Assembly (NCBI GenBank): GCA_040396955.1
Contig: JBBAWX010000011.1
Coordinates: forward strand, 39,442 to 103,441
Source: UBA965 sp040396955
GTDB lineage: Bacteria; Chloroflexota; Chloroflexia; Chloroflexales; Roseiflexaceae
DNA length: 64,000 nt
Reading direction: 5' to 3'
Both the position numbers and the translations under genes were made by a program. Shown here piece by piece: positions 1 to 7,954 of this stretch (positions are counted from its first letter, which is position 1; every line of letters starts with the position of its first letter). The notes under the pieces are model-generated. The model was given only the letters and a program-made list of their open reading frames with translations, made no database searches and was not told the DNA's origin.

Positions 1-1031
1 AAGGCCACACCAATCTGCGCCATTTGTGGAATCCCGCCATCCAAGCATGGCATGGTTTCACCATCCACCATATCGACGTGCCCAAGGCGCTGTCTTGTCT
101 GAGTTTTGCCACCATCGACCGCCTTGTCAGGCAACTCAAGCCCGATGTCATCATGGAGCGCTACTACAACTTTGCGGGGGGGGGCATGCTTGCCGCCCAT
201 CGCCACCGCATTCCGGCCCTCCTCGAAGTAAATGCGCTCATCGTCGACCCCCCCAGTGTGCGCAAGCGCCGCATCGATGATGCACTAGGATCTCCCATGC
301 AGCGCTGGGCTACCGTGCAGTGCCAATGGGCCGATGCCATCGTCACTCCGCTACACACCACCGTACCAGCCAGCATCGACCGCACCCGCATCCACGAACA
401 CCCCTGGGGCGCCGATGTCGAACGCTTCACTCCCCGACCCGCCCAGCGCCCCGCAGATCATGTTCCCACCGTCATATTTGTAGGGTCATTTCGGGCTTGG
501 CATGGCGTCGAACACGCCGTCCGAGCTGCACGCCTGCTCAACGATCGTGGCGTTACGGCCCGCTTCCAATTCATCGGCAGTGGCCCCGAGTTTGCCACCG
601 TGCGTGCCATCGCCGGCGATGCATCCAACATCGAATTCCTTGGCATGCAGCCCTACCAGCGCATGCCCGAGCTCCTCAGTCAAGCCGATATCGGCATTGC
701 ACCATTTGATACCAGCAAACACCCCGCACTCCAAGCGGCCGGATTCTTTTGGTCACCGCTCAAAGTACACGAGTACATGGCCAGTGCCCTGCCCGTCATC
801 ACCAGCGACATCACCCCGCTCAATCAGATCGTGCGCCACCAGCACGAAGGGTTACTTGTAGGCGAGGGCGACGTACAGGCGCTGGCCGATGCCATTCAAC
901 TCCTGATTCACGATTCCACACTCGCTCAACGCCTCGGTGCTGCCGGGCGCGCCCGCGTCGTCGCCCATTTTTCGTGGCAACAGCACTGCGCCGAACTCGA
1001 ACGCCTGCTCCTCTCCATCACCCGTCAATAA
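1..1031 (+). CDS. GT4-family glycosyltransferase, 5' end cut by window
   Basis: This gene transfers a sugar from an activated donor, probably in envelope glycan or glycolipid synthesis; donor and acceptor cannot be told from sequence. The reading frame is open to the first base of the window, so the N-terminal part is missing. A TTG at 24 is only an in-frame codon, not a convincing start. The visible part has the GT-B fold pattern: an N-terminal half ending near the HPWGADVERFTP stretch, then a donor-binding half with VIFVGSF, a GSGPE turn, and the C-terminal signature KVHEYMASALPVI, where the Glu is the usual nucleotide-sugar ligand. A tRNA gene with its own promoter follows, so the gene is the end of its transcription unit. 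The family call is strong, the substrate is unknown. Confidence 0.85.
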   Translation, partial: GHTNLRHLWNPAIQAWHGFTIHHIDVPKALSCLSFATIDRLVRQLKPDVIMERYYNFAGGGMLAAHRHRIPALLEVNALIVDPPSVRKRRIDDALGSPMQRWATVQCQWADAIVTPLHTTVPASIDRTRIHEHPWGADVERFTPRPAQRPADHVPTVIFVGSFRAWHGVEHAVRAARLLNDRGVTARFQFIGSGPEFATVRAIAGDASNIEFLGMQPYQRMPELLSQADIGIAPFDTSKHPALQAAGFFWSPLKVHEYMASALPVITSDITPLNQIVRHQHEGLLVGEGDVQALADAIQLLIHDSTLAQRLGAAGRARVVAHFSWQQHCAELERLLLSITRQ

Positions 1032-1045
1032 TCGACACACCACAT

Positions 1046-1074
1046 TTGACAGCGATGCCGGCAACGGCTACAAT
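1046..1074 (+). promoter_or_regulatory. Promoter of tRNA-Gly
   Basis: A -35 box TTGACA (1046-1051) and a -10 box TACAAT (1069-1074) are separated by exactly 17 bases, 11 bases upstream of the tRNA 5' end. This is the cleanest housekeeping promoter in the window. It supports reading other TACAAT boxes here as -10 elements. Confidence 0.8.
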
Positions 1075-1085
1075 ACAGGGAATGA

Positions 1086-1160
1086 GCGGGAGTGGCGCAA
1101 TGGTAGCGCATCTGCTTCCCAAGCAGAGGGTTGCGAGTTCGAATCTCGTCTCCCGCTCCA
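1086..1160 (+). tRNA. tRNA-Gly (anticodon CCC)
   Basis: A complete cloverleaf is visible. The 7-bp acceptor stem pairs GCGGGAG with CTCCCGC, the anticodon stem pairs TCTGC with GCAGA around loop TTCCCAA (anticodon CCC), and the T arm contains GTTCGAATC. A discriminator T and an encoded CCA end follow at 1157-1160. It decodes GGG glycine codons. It lies between the glycosyltransferase and ruvA and has its own promoter just upstream. Confidence 0.97.
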
Positions 1161-1217
1161 TTACACGACTCGGCCATACATGTGGCCGGGTTTTTGTTTG
1201 TCAGAGAGGAGCATCTC

Positions 1218-1799
1218 ATGATTGCACTTGTCAGTGGCACTATCGCCGCAAGTGGCAGTGACTTCGTCATCGTAGAGACGCACGGGGTCGGCTACCTCGT
1301 CTATCCTCCCCGTCCCCTGCTCGCCACCCTCAACGACGGCGACACGGTGCGATTGTTCACCTACCAGATTGTTCGCGAAGATGCACATACCCTCTACGGC
1401 TTCGAAAACTTACCCCAACGAGCGCTCTTCGAGCAGCTCCTCGCCGTCAGCGGGATTGGCCCCAAAGTGGCGCTCAACCTGCTCTCAAGTCTGACCCCCA
1501 ATGATTTACGGCTCGCACTCGCCAACGGCGATATTACTCGGCTCAGCAAAGTCCCTGGCATTGGGCGCAAAACGGCCGAACGCATGGTGCTTGAGCTCAA
1601 GGGCAAAATGGGCATTGTCGGCACTGGGGGCACCGGGGAATCATCATTATCGCGTGATAGTGAGCTCCTCGACATCTTGGTGGGGCTCGGCTACAGTGCT
1701 GCGGAGGCCAATGCTGCTGTTGCGCACATCCCCGCTGATGCCTCCCCCAATCTCGACGACCGCATCCGACTCGCACTCCGCTATTTCGGCGGTTTATAG
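1218..1799 (+). CDS. ruvA: Holliday junction branch migration protein RuvA
   Basis: RuvA binds Holliday junctions as a tetramer and loads the RuvB motor during recombinational repair. The 193-residue product has the normal family length. It begins MIALVSGTI (OB-fold domain I), continues with the two helix-hairpin-helix motifs of domain II (around GIGPKVALNLLS and VPGIGRKTAERM), and ends with the small domain III that contacts RuvB. The ATG at 1218 is preceded by AGAGAGGAG at a good distance, which is why upstream in-frame codons are rejected. ruvB and ruvC are not in the window. A HAD phosphatase follows by 27 bases and may be co-transcribed. Confidence 0.96.
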   Translation: MIALVSGTIAASGSDFVIVETHGVGYLVYPPRPLLATLNDGDTVRLFTYQIVREDAHTLYGFENLPQRALFEQLLAVSGIGPKVALNLLSSLTPNDLRLALANGDITRLSKVPGIGRKTAERMVLELKGKMGIVGTGGTGESSLSRDSELLDILVGLGYSAAEANAAVAHIPADASPNLDDRIRLALRYFGGL

Positions 1800-1826
1800 G
1801 CGTTCGCCACAGAAGGAGTACATCAC

Positions 1827-2516
1827 ATGCGCCTGTTACTCTGGGATATCGATGGGACGTTGCTCTACAGTGGTGGAGTGGCCGGCGAGGCCATGCGTGC
1901 CGCCATGGCCCGCATCTATGGGCGCCCCTCGAGCAACGATCGCCGTGAATACGCCGGCAAAACCGACCAGCAAATCATCATTGAGACATTCCCCGAACAC
2001 GACGCTGAAGCACTCGTGACGCGCCTTGACGCCTTCGCAGAAGCCTACATGCAAGAGCTCACGGTGCGCCGCACCGAGATGGCACAACGCGGGCGGGTCC
2101 TCGCTGGTGTCCCCCAAGCCTTGCAATTTTTTATGGCACATCCCGACATCCGCCAATCGGTGTTGACGGGCAATATGCAGGCTGTCGCCGCCCTCAAGCT
2201 CCAACTCACCAATCTCTATGACCTCATCGACATGCGCATGGGTGCCTATGGCAGCGATCATCGCCACCGCGTCGAACTCCCCGGATTTGCGCTTCAGCGC
2301 GCACAGACGGTCTTGGGCACTACGCTCCGGGGCAGCGATCTCGTGATTATCGGCGATACCCCCAACGACATCGCCTGCGGCAAAGCACACGGCGCCCGCA
2401 CCGTGGCGGTGGCAACTGGCCCCTTCACCGTCGCTGATTTAGCAGCCCACCACCCCGATGCGGTTCTTCCCGATTTGGCCGATCTCGACGCCGTCACCCG
2501 CGCTATTCTCGGCTAG
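1827..2516 (+). CDS. HAD-family phosphatase, phosphoglycolate phosphatase-like
   Basis: A 229-residue haloacid-dehalogenase-superfamily hydrolase, probably removing phosphate from a small metabolite. Motif I is WDIDGTLL near the N terminus (nucleophile Asp plus acid/base Asp). Motif II is VLTGN around residue 115, and motif IV is IIGDTPNDI around residue 175. A helical cap lies between motifs I and II, as in Gph/PgpP-type enzymes. An AGAAGGAG Shine-Dalgarno sequence precedes the ATG. The stop codon overlaps the stop of the convergent aminotransferase by a few bases. The physiological substrate is not evident. Confidence 0.85.
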   Translation: MRLLLWDIDGTLLYSGGVAGEAMRAAMARIYGRPSSNDRREYAGKTDQQIIIETFPEHDAEALVTRLDAFAEAYMQELTVRRTEMAQRGRVLAGVPQALQFFMAHPDIRQSVLTGNMQAVAALKLQLTNLYDLIDMRMGAYGSDHRHRVELPGFALQRAQTVLGTTLRGSDLVIIGDTPNDIACGKAHGARTVAVATGPFTVADLAAHHPDAVLPDLADLDAVTRAILG

Positions 2517-3694
2517 GCGCGCAACAATGCGCCAATGGCGTGAATTCCCTGTACAATGCGTTCGTCTGATTGCGATGAAAAATTCACCCGCGCGTGGTTT
2601 TTTTGCGGGTTCACCGCAAAAAACGGCTCGCCGGGCACATAGGCAACCTGCGCTTTGGGCAACATCTCGTAGCGCATAAAATCAGCCGCATCGAAGCCGA
2701 CTGGGAAGGTGACCCACGTGAACAACCCGCCAGTGGGCGTTGTCCAACGCACCGTGTCAGGGAACGATTCTTGCATGCTCTGGAGCATCAGTGCACACTT
2801 GCGCCGGTAGTTACTCTGCAATGTGGCAATGTGGGCCTCAATATCGTACTGCTCCAAAAAGAGCGCCACAATGTTCATGTTGAGCGTACTACTCTGCGTA
2901 TCGGCCGCCAATTTGAGCAGTCCTAGTTGTTGTGTGATGGCCGGAGTTGCCACCGTCCAACCAATGCGCAATCCGGGTGCGAGTATTTTCGAAAAGGTGC
3001 CCACAAAAATCACCCGGCCCTCGCTGTCAAGACTTTTCAGCGTGGGCAACGCCTCCCCCGCAAAACGAATCTCACGGTAGGGAGTATCCTCAAGTACCAT
3101 CACGTTATAGCGATTGGCCAACGCAATCAACTGATGCCGACGTTCACGGCTCATGGTGACTCCGGTCGGATTATGGAAATCGGGCACCGTGTAGATGAAT
3201 TTCACGTTGGCCGTCTCTTTGAGCACCGCCTCGAGTTCGTTCATGTCCATACCTTCGTCATCCATGCCCACCCCTACGTAGCGTGGCTCACACGGATTAA
3301 ACGCAATCATGGCGCCGAGGAACGTGGGATTTTCGGTGACGATGACATCCCCTGGATTTACATACAATTTGGCCACCAGATCAAGCCCCTGTTGACCACC
3401 ATGCGTAATCAACACTTCATCGGCAGTGGTCGGCGTCCCCTGCGCCTGCATACGCGCCGCAATCAGACCACGGAGCTGTGGGGTGCCATTGGAGGAGCTG
3501 TACTGCAACGAAGTCGCCCCATCACGAATCAACGCCGTTTCAGCTACCGCACATAATTCCTCATACGGGAACAGATTGGCGTCGGGGTAGCCACCCCCAA
3601 ACGAAATCACCCGTGGATCGGCACCAAGTTGCAGTAACTCACGAATCGCTGAAGGCTGGACGCGCGCCATGCGCGTGGCAAATGCGGTCGACAT
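2513..3694 (-). CDS. PLP-dependent aminotransferase, class I/II (2-aminoadipate/aromatic type)
   Basis: A fold-type I PLP aminotransferase of 393 residues. Conserved landmarks are ISFGGGYPD near the N terminus, YSSSNGTPQLR (substrate and cofactor loop), PDFHNPTG (Asn contacting PLP), and GTFSKILAPGLRIGW containing the Schiff-base Lys and phosphate-binding Arg. It looks like the LysN/KAT II/MocR-aminotransferase branch but lacks the N-terminal winged helix of MocR regulators. The ATG at 3694 has GAAAGGAC upstream and is preferred to an in-frame ATG 27 bases earlier. Just upstream is an 11-bp hairpin at the probable 5' end of the transcript. Amino donor and acceptor are undetermined. Confidence 0.88.
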   Translation of the reverse strand: MSTAFATRMARVQPSAIRELLQLGADPRVISFGGGYPDANLFPYEELCAVAETALIRDGATSLQYSSSNGTPQLRGLIAARMQAQGTPTTADEVLITHGGQQGLDLVAKLYVNPGDVIVTENPTFLGAMIAFNPCEPRYVGVGMDDEGMDMNELEAVLKETANVKFIYTVPDFHNPTGVTMSRERRHQLIALANRYNVMVLEDTPYREIRFAGEALPTLKSLDSEGRVIFVGTFSKILAPGLRIGWTVATPAITQQLGLLKLAADTQSSTLNMNIVALFLEQYDIEAHIATLQSNYRRKCALMLQSMQESFPDTVRWTTPTGGLFTWVTFPVGFDAADFMRYEMLPKAQVAYVPGEPFFAVNPQKNHARVNFSSQSDERIVQGIHAIGALLRA

Positions 3695-3717
3695 TCGGCA
3701 AGTCCTTTCCATCGAAA

Positions 3718-3745
3718 ACACGGAGAGCGTCCTTGCTCTCCGTGT
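3718..3745 (-). promoter_or_regulatory. 5'-leader hairpin before the aminotransferase
   Basis: A perfect 11-bp inverted repeat (ACACGGAGAGC, 6-base loop, GCTCTCCGTGT) lies 24 bases upstream of the start codon. Read on the minus strand it is followed by TTTTC, as in an intrinsic terminator. A TATAGT box sits just upstream of the hairpin, so the stem would form at the very 5' end of the RNA. It may be an attenuator or an RNA-stabilising cap. Confidence 0.5.
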
Positions 3746-3897
3746 ACACTATAGCACCATTTTCTGCCTTGAATCGATACCCTCAGGCCTGCCCCCCTCA
3801 GCGCCCCCCATCCCCTCCACCGACCTCTTGTTGCCACAAACACAGACCTCCACCACCCGTACCATACCGCGCACATACGTTGTTGTTTCGTGTTAAT

Positions 3898-3929
3898 TTG
3901 ACAAGTTTTATAAACAATATAATATATTG
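3898..3929 (+). promoter_or_regulatory. Promoter with overlapping dyad upstream of the oxygenase gene
   Basis: TTGACA (3898-3903) and TAATAT (3920-3925) are 16 bases apart in a markedly AT-rich stretch. A 15-base palindrome, CAATATA-A-TATATTG (3915-3929), covers the -10 region, which is where a repressor would sit. The rest of the 3722-3958 gap is a pyrimidine-rich spacer without a recognisable element. Confidence 0.5.
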
Positions 3930-3958
3930 GCATTCACGCATAGATGATGCATTGAATC

Positions 3959-5017
3959 ATGGATGGAATCAAGGTAATGAGCACCACATACACCCACTTA
4001 CCCGTACTCGATTTAGGGCGGCTCGAAGGCAATCCACACGAGCGGGATGCCTTTTTGGCCGAATTACGCACCACCGCCTACGACCTAGGGTTCTTTTATG
4101 TCACGGGGCATGGTGTCTCACAGGCGCTCATCGACAACACGATTGCGGGAGCCAAGGAATTTTTTGCACTCCCCGAAGCAGAAAAGTTGGCCATTGAGAT
4201 GGTGAATTCGCCACACTTCCGTGGCTACAACCGCAAGGGCATGGAGTTCACCCGTGGGCAACGTGATTGGCGTGAGCAAGTAGATATCGCAGCTGAGCGT
4301 GAGGCCTATGCCGAAGTCGCACCACACCGCCCGTGGGATCGCTTGCGCGGTCCCAATCAATGGCCGACGTCACTCCCCCACTTCCGCGAGACCATTTTGG
4401 CATATCAAGCGGCTGCCGCGCACCTGTCGATTCGCTTGATTCGCACCTTTGCGGCGGCGTTGGGGCAATCCGAGCAGGTATTTGAGCCAATTTATACTCC
4501 CGAGCCGCATTATCTGCTCAAAATCATCCGTTATCCAGGGCGTGACGCCACCGAGAGCGAGCAAGGGGTTGGCGCCCACAAAGACGGTGGATTTGTGACG
4601 GTCCTGCTCCAAGACACACAAAAGGGGCTCGAAGTCGAGCACAACGGGCAATGGATTAGTGCGCCGCCGATTCCGGGCACCTTTGTCATCAACATCGGTG
4701 AAGTACTCGAGCTCGCCTCCAACGGATATTTGCTTGCCAACGTCCACCGTGTCGTCACACCACCAGCAGGCAGTGAGCGCTTGTCGATTGCGTTTTTCTT
4801 TAATGCGCAGCTCAACTCGACGGTCCCGTTGCTCCAACTCCCAGCTGAGCTTGCGACACAGGCACGTGGAGCCACCAACGACCCGATGAATCCACTGTTC
4901 CGCGAGGTCGGCAAAAACCAGCTCAAGAGTCGCTTGCGTTCGCACCCCGATGTAGCCGCTCGCCACCACGCCGATTTGTTGGCCACCGACGAGTACACGG
5001 CGCCACCCCGCAAATAA
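3959..5017 (+). CDS. 2-oxoglutarate/Fe(II)-dependent oxygenase, isopenicillin-N-synthase-like
   Basis: A 352-residue non-heme iron oxygenase of the IPNS-like family. An N-terminal DIOX_N domain (LPVLDLGRL... GFFYVTGHGV) is followed by the jelly-roll catalytic core. The iron facial triad is visible as His and Asp in GAHKDGGFVT and the distal His in NVHRVV, and the Arg-x-Ser pair that binds 2-oxoglutarate is in ERLSIAFF. An alternative ATG at 3977, after AAGG, would shorten it by six residues. The gene stands alone with its own promoter. Enzymes of this type hydroxylate or desaturate small molecules; the substrate is not predictable here. Confidence 0.87.
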   Translation: MDGIKVMSTTYTHLPVLDLGRLEGNPHERDAFLAELRTTAYDLGFFYVTGHGVSQALIDNTIAGAKEFFALPEAEKLAIEMVNSPHFRGYNRKGMEFTRGQRDWREQVDIAAEREAYAEVAPHRPWDRLRGPNQWPTSLPHFRETILAYQAAAAHLSIRLIRTFAAALGQSEQVFEPIYTPEPHYLLKIIRYPGRDATESEQGVGAHKDGGFVTVLLQDTQKGLEVEHNGQWISAPPIPGTFVINIGEVLELASNGYLLANVHRVVTPPAGSERLSIAFFFNAQLNSTVPLLQLPAELATQARGATNDPMNPLFREVGKNQLKSRLRSHPDVAARHHADLLATDEYTAPPRK

Positions 5018-5040
5018 CCCTTGCCTGCCCTATACACACA

Positions 5041-5072
5041 ACCGCCCGTGGTGCATCTGCACCACGGGCGGT
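5041..5072. terminator. Bidirectional terminator-like hairpin
   Basis: A perfect 15-bp inverted repeat with a tiny loop (ACCGCCCGTGGTGCA / TGCACCACGGGCGGT) lies between the convergent oxygenase and pnp genes. There is no long T run on either side. Confidence 0.6.
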
Positions 5073-5089
5073 CTAGAGATTACGAACGA

Positions 5090-7309
5090 CTAATCGCGAC
5101 GACGCGGGCGGAAGCCACGATCACCACCGCGGTCACCGCCGCGATCCCCACCACGGTCTTCACGCGGTGGTCGACCTGCACTCCGGCGATCTTCGGGGCT
5201 TTCACCCGTCAAAATGGCACGGCGTGACAAGCTGACTTTGCCGTTGGAATCGACATCAATGACCATCACGTTGATTTCATCGCCAATGTTGACCACATCT
5301 TCGACGACATTCACGCGATTCACATCGAGCTCCGAGATATGTACCATACCGTCTTTGCCTGGTGTCAAATTGACAAAGGCACCGAACGGCTTGATGCTAA
5401 CCACTTTGCCCAAAAAGACCTCGCCGACTTTGATTTCGCGCGTCAACGCTTCAATCATGCCGACCGCACGCTTGGCAGCTTCACCGCTTGCAGTCGTCAC
5501 AAAGACCCGTCCATCGTCTTCGACGTCGACCGTAGCGCCGGTGGTCTCGATGATGCCACGGATGGTCTTGCCGCCGGGGCCGATCAAGGCGCCGATTTTG
5601 TCGACCGGGATTTGCAAGGTGATAATGCGGGGCGCCGTGGGTGAAAGGTCGGTGCGCGCCTCGGTGATGGATTGATTCATCTTGCCAAGGATGAACATGC
5701 GCCCTTGACGGGCCTGCTCAAATGCCATTTTCATGATGTCGTAGGTGATACCGGTCGTCTTGATATCCATCTGCAGACCGGTCACACCTTCGCTGGTGCC
5801 AGCAACTTTGAAGTCCATGTCACCGAGGTGGTCTTCGATGCCTTGGATGTCGGTGAGTACCTGCCACTTACCATCTTTGCCAGTAATCAGGCCCATGGCG
5901 ACGCCGGCCACTGGGCGCTTGATGGGCACACCGGCATCCATCAACGACAGGCTTGAGCCACAGACCGATGCCATCGACGATGAGCCGTTCGAAGAGAGGA
6001 CCTCTGAGACGAGCCGCATCGTATATGGGAACTCATCCTTGCTGGGCAACACGGCCAACAACGAGCGCTCCGCCAAGGCACCATGCCCGATATCACGCCG
6101 ACGCGGAGCGCCGAGACGCTTGACTTCACCGGTCGAGAATGGTGGGAAGTTGTAGTGATGAATATATCGCTTGCTGGTCTCAATGCCCAGATCGTCGAGC
6201 TTCTGCTCTTCGGCCGGCGATCCCAACGTGGTAATCGTGAGCACCTGGGTCTGGCCACGGGTAAACAAACCGCTCCCATGCACGCGTGGGATGACTCCCA
6301 CATCGACATGAATGGGGCGAATTTCGTCAACGGCACGACCATCAACGCGGATACCACTGGTGAGAATGGCGTTGCGCACCGCATCGTACTCGATGTTTTC
6401 AAAGGCGGTGTTTACGGCCTTTTTGCGCGCCTCAAGCTCTTCTTCGGGCTCATCAGCGGTGAAATGGGCGAGTACCTCGGCATGCAAGGTCTCCATGCGG
6501 TCTTGGCGGGCCTGCTTGTTGCTGTCGTGCAGGGCCTCGTGGAGGCGTGGCCCCATCCAGGCGAGCATGGAATCTTCGAGTGAGCGATCGGCCACCGGTG
6601 GCGTGAACTGCAACTTTGCCTTGCCACATTTGGCCATCAATTCGCGTTGTAGATCACACAACTGCTTACACACCGCATGCCCCTTGATGACGCCGTCAAG
6701 CATCTGCGCCTCGGTGAGTTCAAAGGCTCCCGCCTCCACCATCAACACCGCATCTTGGGTGCCAGCCACGACCAAGTCGAGGCGGCTTTCGGCCATATCG
6801 GCCATCGCCGGATTGACGACATGGTCGCCATTGAGGAAGCCCACCGACACTGCGCCAACCGGCCCCGAGAAGGGGATATTGCTGATGCTCAACGCTGCCG
6901 ACGCGGCCACAATACACAACGGACCTGGATCATTGACCATGTCGATGGCAAACGTGGTGATGATGACTTGGACTTCGTTGTAGTATCCCTCAGGGAACAA
7001 CGGACGCAGGGGACGGTCAGTCAAGCGTGAAGTCAGAATCGCGGTCGTCGTGGCCCGCCCTTCGCGCTTAAAGAAACTGCCAGGAATCTTGCCAGCAGCG
7101 TACATTTTTTCTTCGTAATCGACGGTCAACGGGAAAAAGTCGACCCCTTCGCGTGGTGCCTTTGCGGCCACCACCGTGGCAAGCAACACGGTATCGCCAT
7201 AGCGCACCGTTACTGCTCCGTCAGCCTGCTCCGCAAAGCGGCCGGCTTCGAGTGTCATCGTGCGGCCGGCAATTTCGGCACTCACACTGACGATGTTTCG
7301 TTCGGTCAT
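5090..7309 (-). CDS. pnp: Polyribonucleotide nucleotidyltransferase (PNPase)
   Basis: PNPase degrades RNA phosphorolytically from the 3' end and is a degradosome component. The 739-residue protein has the full layout: first RNase PH domain (YGDTVLLATVV), an all-helical linker, second RNase PH domain (FSTGEVKRLGAPRRRDIGHG... SSNGSSSMASVCG, active site), a KH domain (IGALIGPGGKTIRGI) and an S1 domain (GEVFLGKVVSIKPFGAFVNL). The tail is rich in Arg-Gly-Gly-Asp repeats. The ATG at 7309, with GAAGGAACC upstream, is preferred to a GTG 12 bases earlier. It follows rpsO on the same strand, the widespread rpsO-pnp order. Three stem-loops lie in the leader. Confidence 0.97.
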   Translation of the reverse strand: MTERNIVSVSAEIAGRTMTLEAGRFAEQADGAVTVRYGDTVLLATVVAAKAPREGVDFFPLTVDYEEKMYAAGKIPGSFFKREGRATTTAILTSRLTDRPLRPLFPEGYYNEVQVIITTFAIDMVNDPGPLCIVAASAALSISNIPFSGPVGAVSVGFLNGDHVVNPAMADMAESRLDLVVAGTQDAVLMVEAGAFELTEAQMLDGVIKGHAVCKQLCDLQRELMAKCGKAKLQFTPPVADRSLEDSMLAWMGPRLHEALHDSNKQARQDRMETLHAEVLAHFTADEPEEELEARKKAVNTAFENIEYDAVRNAILTSGIRVDGRAVDEIRPIHVDVGVIPRVHGSGLFTRGQTQVLTITTLGSPAEEQKLDDLGIETSKRYIHHYNFPPFSTGEVKRLGAPRRRDIGHGALAERSLLAVLPSKDEFPYTMRLVSEVLSSNGSSSMASVCGSSLSLMDAGVPIKRPVAGVAMGLITGKDGKWQVLTDIQGIEDHLGDMDFKVAGTSEGVTGLQMDIKTTGITYDIMKMAFEQARQGRMFILGKMNQSITEARTDLSPTAPRIITLQIPVDKIGALIGPGGKTIRGIIETTGATVDVEDDGRVFVTTASGEAAKRAVGMIEALTREIKVGEVFLGKVVSIKPFGAFVNLTPGKDGMVHISELDVNRVNVVEDVVNIGDEINVMVIDVDSNGKVSLSRRAILTGESPEDRRSAGRPPREDRGGDRGGDRGGDRGFRPRRRD

Positions 7310-7327
7310 TGGTTCCTTCACTTCTCT

Positions 7328-7405
7328 GCTGGCGCCCGCCAGCCCTTGGTGCCAAGCGTTAGGTACTGGAGGATGCCGTCATGCCACACATCACTCCATC
7401 CTCCA
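7328..7405 (-). promoter_or_regulatory. Structured leader of pnp: three stem-loops
   Basis: Three inverted repeats lie between the rpsO terminator and the pnp start: GCTGGCG/CGCCAGC (7328-7343), CTTGG/CCAAG (7345-7356) and TGGAGGATG/CATCCTCCA (7367-7375 with 7397-7405). In E. coli the pnp leader hairpin is cut by RNase III and PNPase represses itself through it. A comparable role here is an inference. Confidence 0.4.
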
Positions 7406-7446
7406 ATCCCTAATCACCTGGTCTTTGTCTTGTACTGACTGCTCAC

Positions 7447-7489
7447 AAAAAGAAAACGCTGCGGGGTCAATATTGCATGAACCCGCAGC
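7447..7489 (-). terminator. Intrinsic terminator of rpsO
   Basis: On the minus strand a stem formed by GCTGCGGG and CCCGCAGC (arms 7458-7465 and 7482-7489) is followed by TTTTCTTTTT (plus coordinates 7447-7456). It lies about 40 bases after the rpsO stop and separates rpsO from pnp. Confidence 0.85.
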
Positions 7490-7526
7490 CAATCAACAAC
7501 GGCAACACACGCAGGCGTTGCTCACT

Positions 7527-7796
7527 TTACCGGCGCAGACCCAAGCGCTCAATGACTGAGCGATAGCTGGCATGATCGGTGCGGCTCAGGTACGCCAACA
7601 AACGACGACGCCGGCCAACCAACTTGAGCAAGCCACGACGCGTAGCGTGGTCTTGCTTGTGGGTGCGCAAGTGGTCAACGATTTGATTGATGCGTTCCGT
7701 CAACAGGGCGATTTGCACCTCTGATGAGCCGGTGTCAGTGGCGTGCGCTTGAAAGTTGCCAATCAATGCACCCTTCTCGGTCTTCTCCAAAGCCAT
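7527..7796 (-). CDS. rpsO: 30S ribosomal protein S15 (uS15)
   Basis: uS15 binds the central domain of 16S rRNA early in 30S assembly. The 89-residue product has the normal length and signature: DTGSSEVQIALLTERI, then LRTHKQDHATRRGLLKLVGRRRRLLAYL. An ATG at 7796 starts MALEKTEK. An in-frame GTG four codons upstream sits directly on the AGGAG and is rejected. A strong intrinsic terminator follows, then pnp. An extended -10 promoter (TGATATAAT) lies about 90 bases upstream. Confidence 0.97.
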   Translation of the reverse strand: MALEKTEKGALIGNFQAHATDTGSSEVQIALLTERINQIVDHLRTHKQDHATRRGLLKLVGRRRRLLAYLSRTDHASYRSVIERLGLRR

Positions 7797-7882
7797 AATG
7801 TCACACACTCCTCAACAATCGCGTACGGGCTGGAGTGGCCCGACGTTCAGGGATATATTGGCAGAACAATGCCATGAGTGGT

Positions 7883-7891
7883 ATTATATCA
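7883..7891 (-). promoter_or_regulatory. Extended -10 promoter of rpsO
   Basis: On the minus strand, TGATATAAT gives a consensus -10 (TATAAT) with an upstream TGn extension. No good -35 is seen at 17 bases. It is divergent from the promoter at 7919-7947. Confidence 0.55.
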
Positions 7892-7918
7892 CAGATAACA
7901 GGCAACATGCGCTTTTTC

Positions 7919-7947
7919 TTGACGTGTTCTGCAGTTGTGAGTAGAAT
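7919..7947 (+). promoter_or_regulatory. Promoter of the Asp23-like/nusB unit
   Basis: TTGACG (7919-7924), a 17-base spacer and TAGAAT (7942-7947) form a good housekeeping promoter. The expected transcription start falls at about 7954-7955, the first base of an in-frame GTG codon, which points to a leaderless message. Confidence 0.65.
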
Positions 7948-7954
7948 GGTAGAC

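Noticed and set aside
2513..3694. MocR-type regulator
   Set aside because: The protein has only the aminotransferase domain; no winged-helix domain precedes it.
3722..3958. T-box or riboswitch ahead of the aminotransferase
   Set aside because: The conserved T-box AGGGTGGNACCGCG element and specifier-loop structure are not found; only a simple hairpin is seen.
4370..4969. Open frame of 199 codons opposite the oxygenase gene
   Set aside because: The plus strand encodes a complete oxygenase with all catalytic motifs; the opposite frame has no recognisable protein features.
5100..5165. Repeat at the 3' end of pnp as a mobile or structural repeat
   Set aside because: It is the coding sequence of an Arg-Gly-Gly-Asp tail, a common low-complexity RNA-binding end of PNPase.
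6083..6983. Long open frames on the plus strand opposite pnp
   Set aside because: They lack ribosome-binding sites, resemble no family and coincide with a fully conserved PNPase. They are shadows of GC-rich coding DNA.
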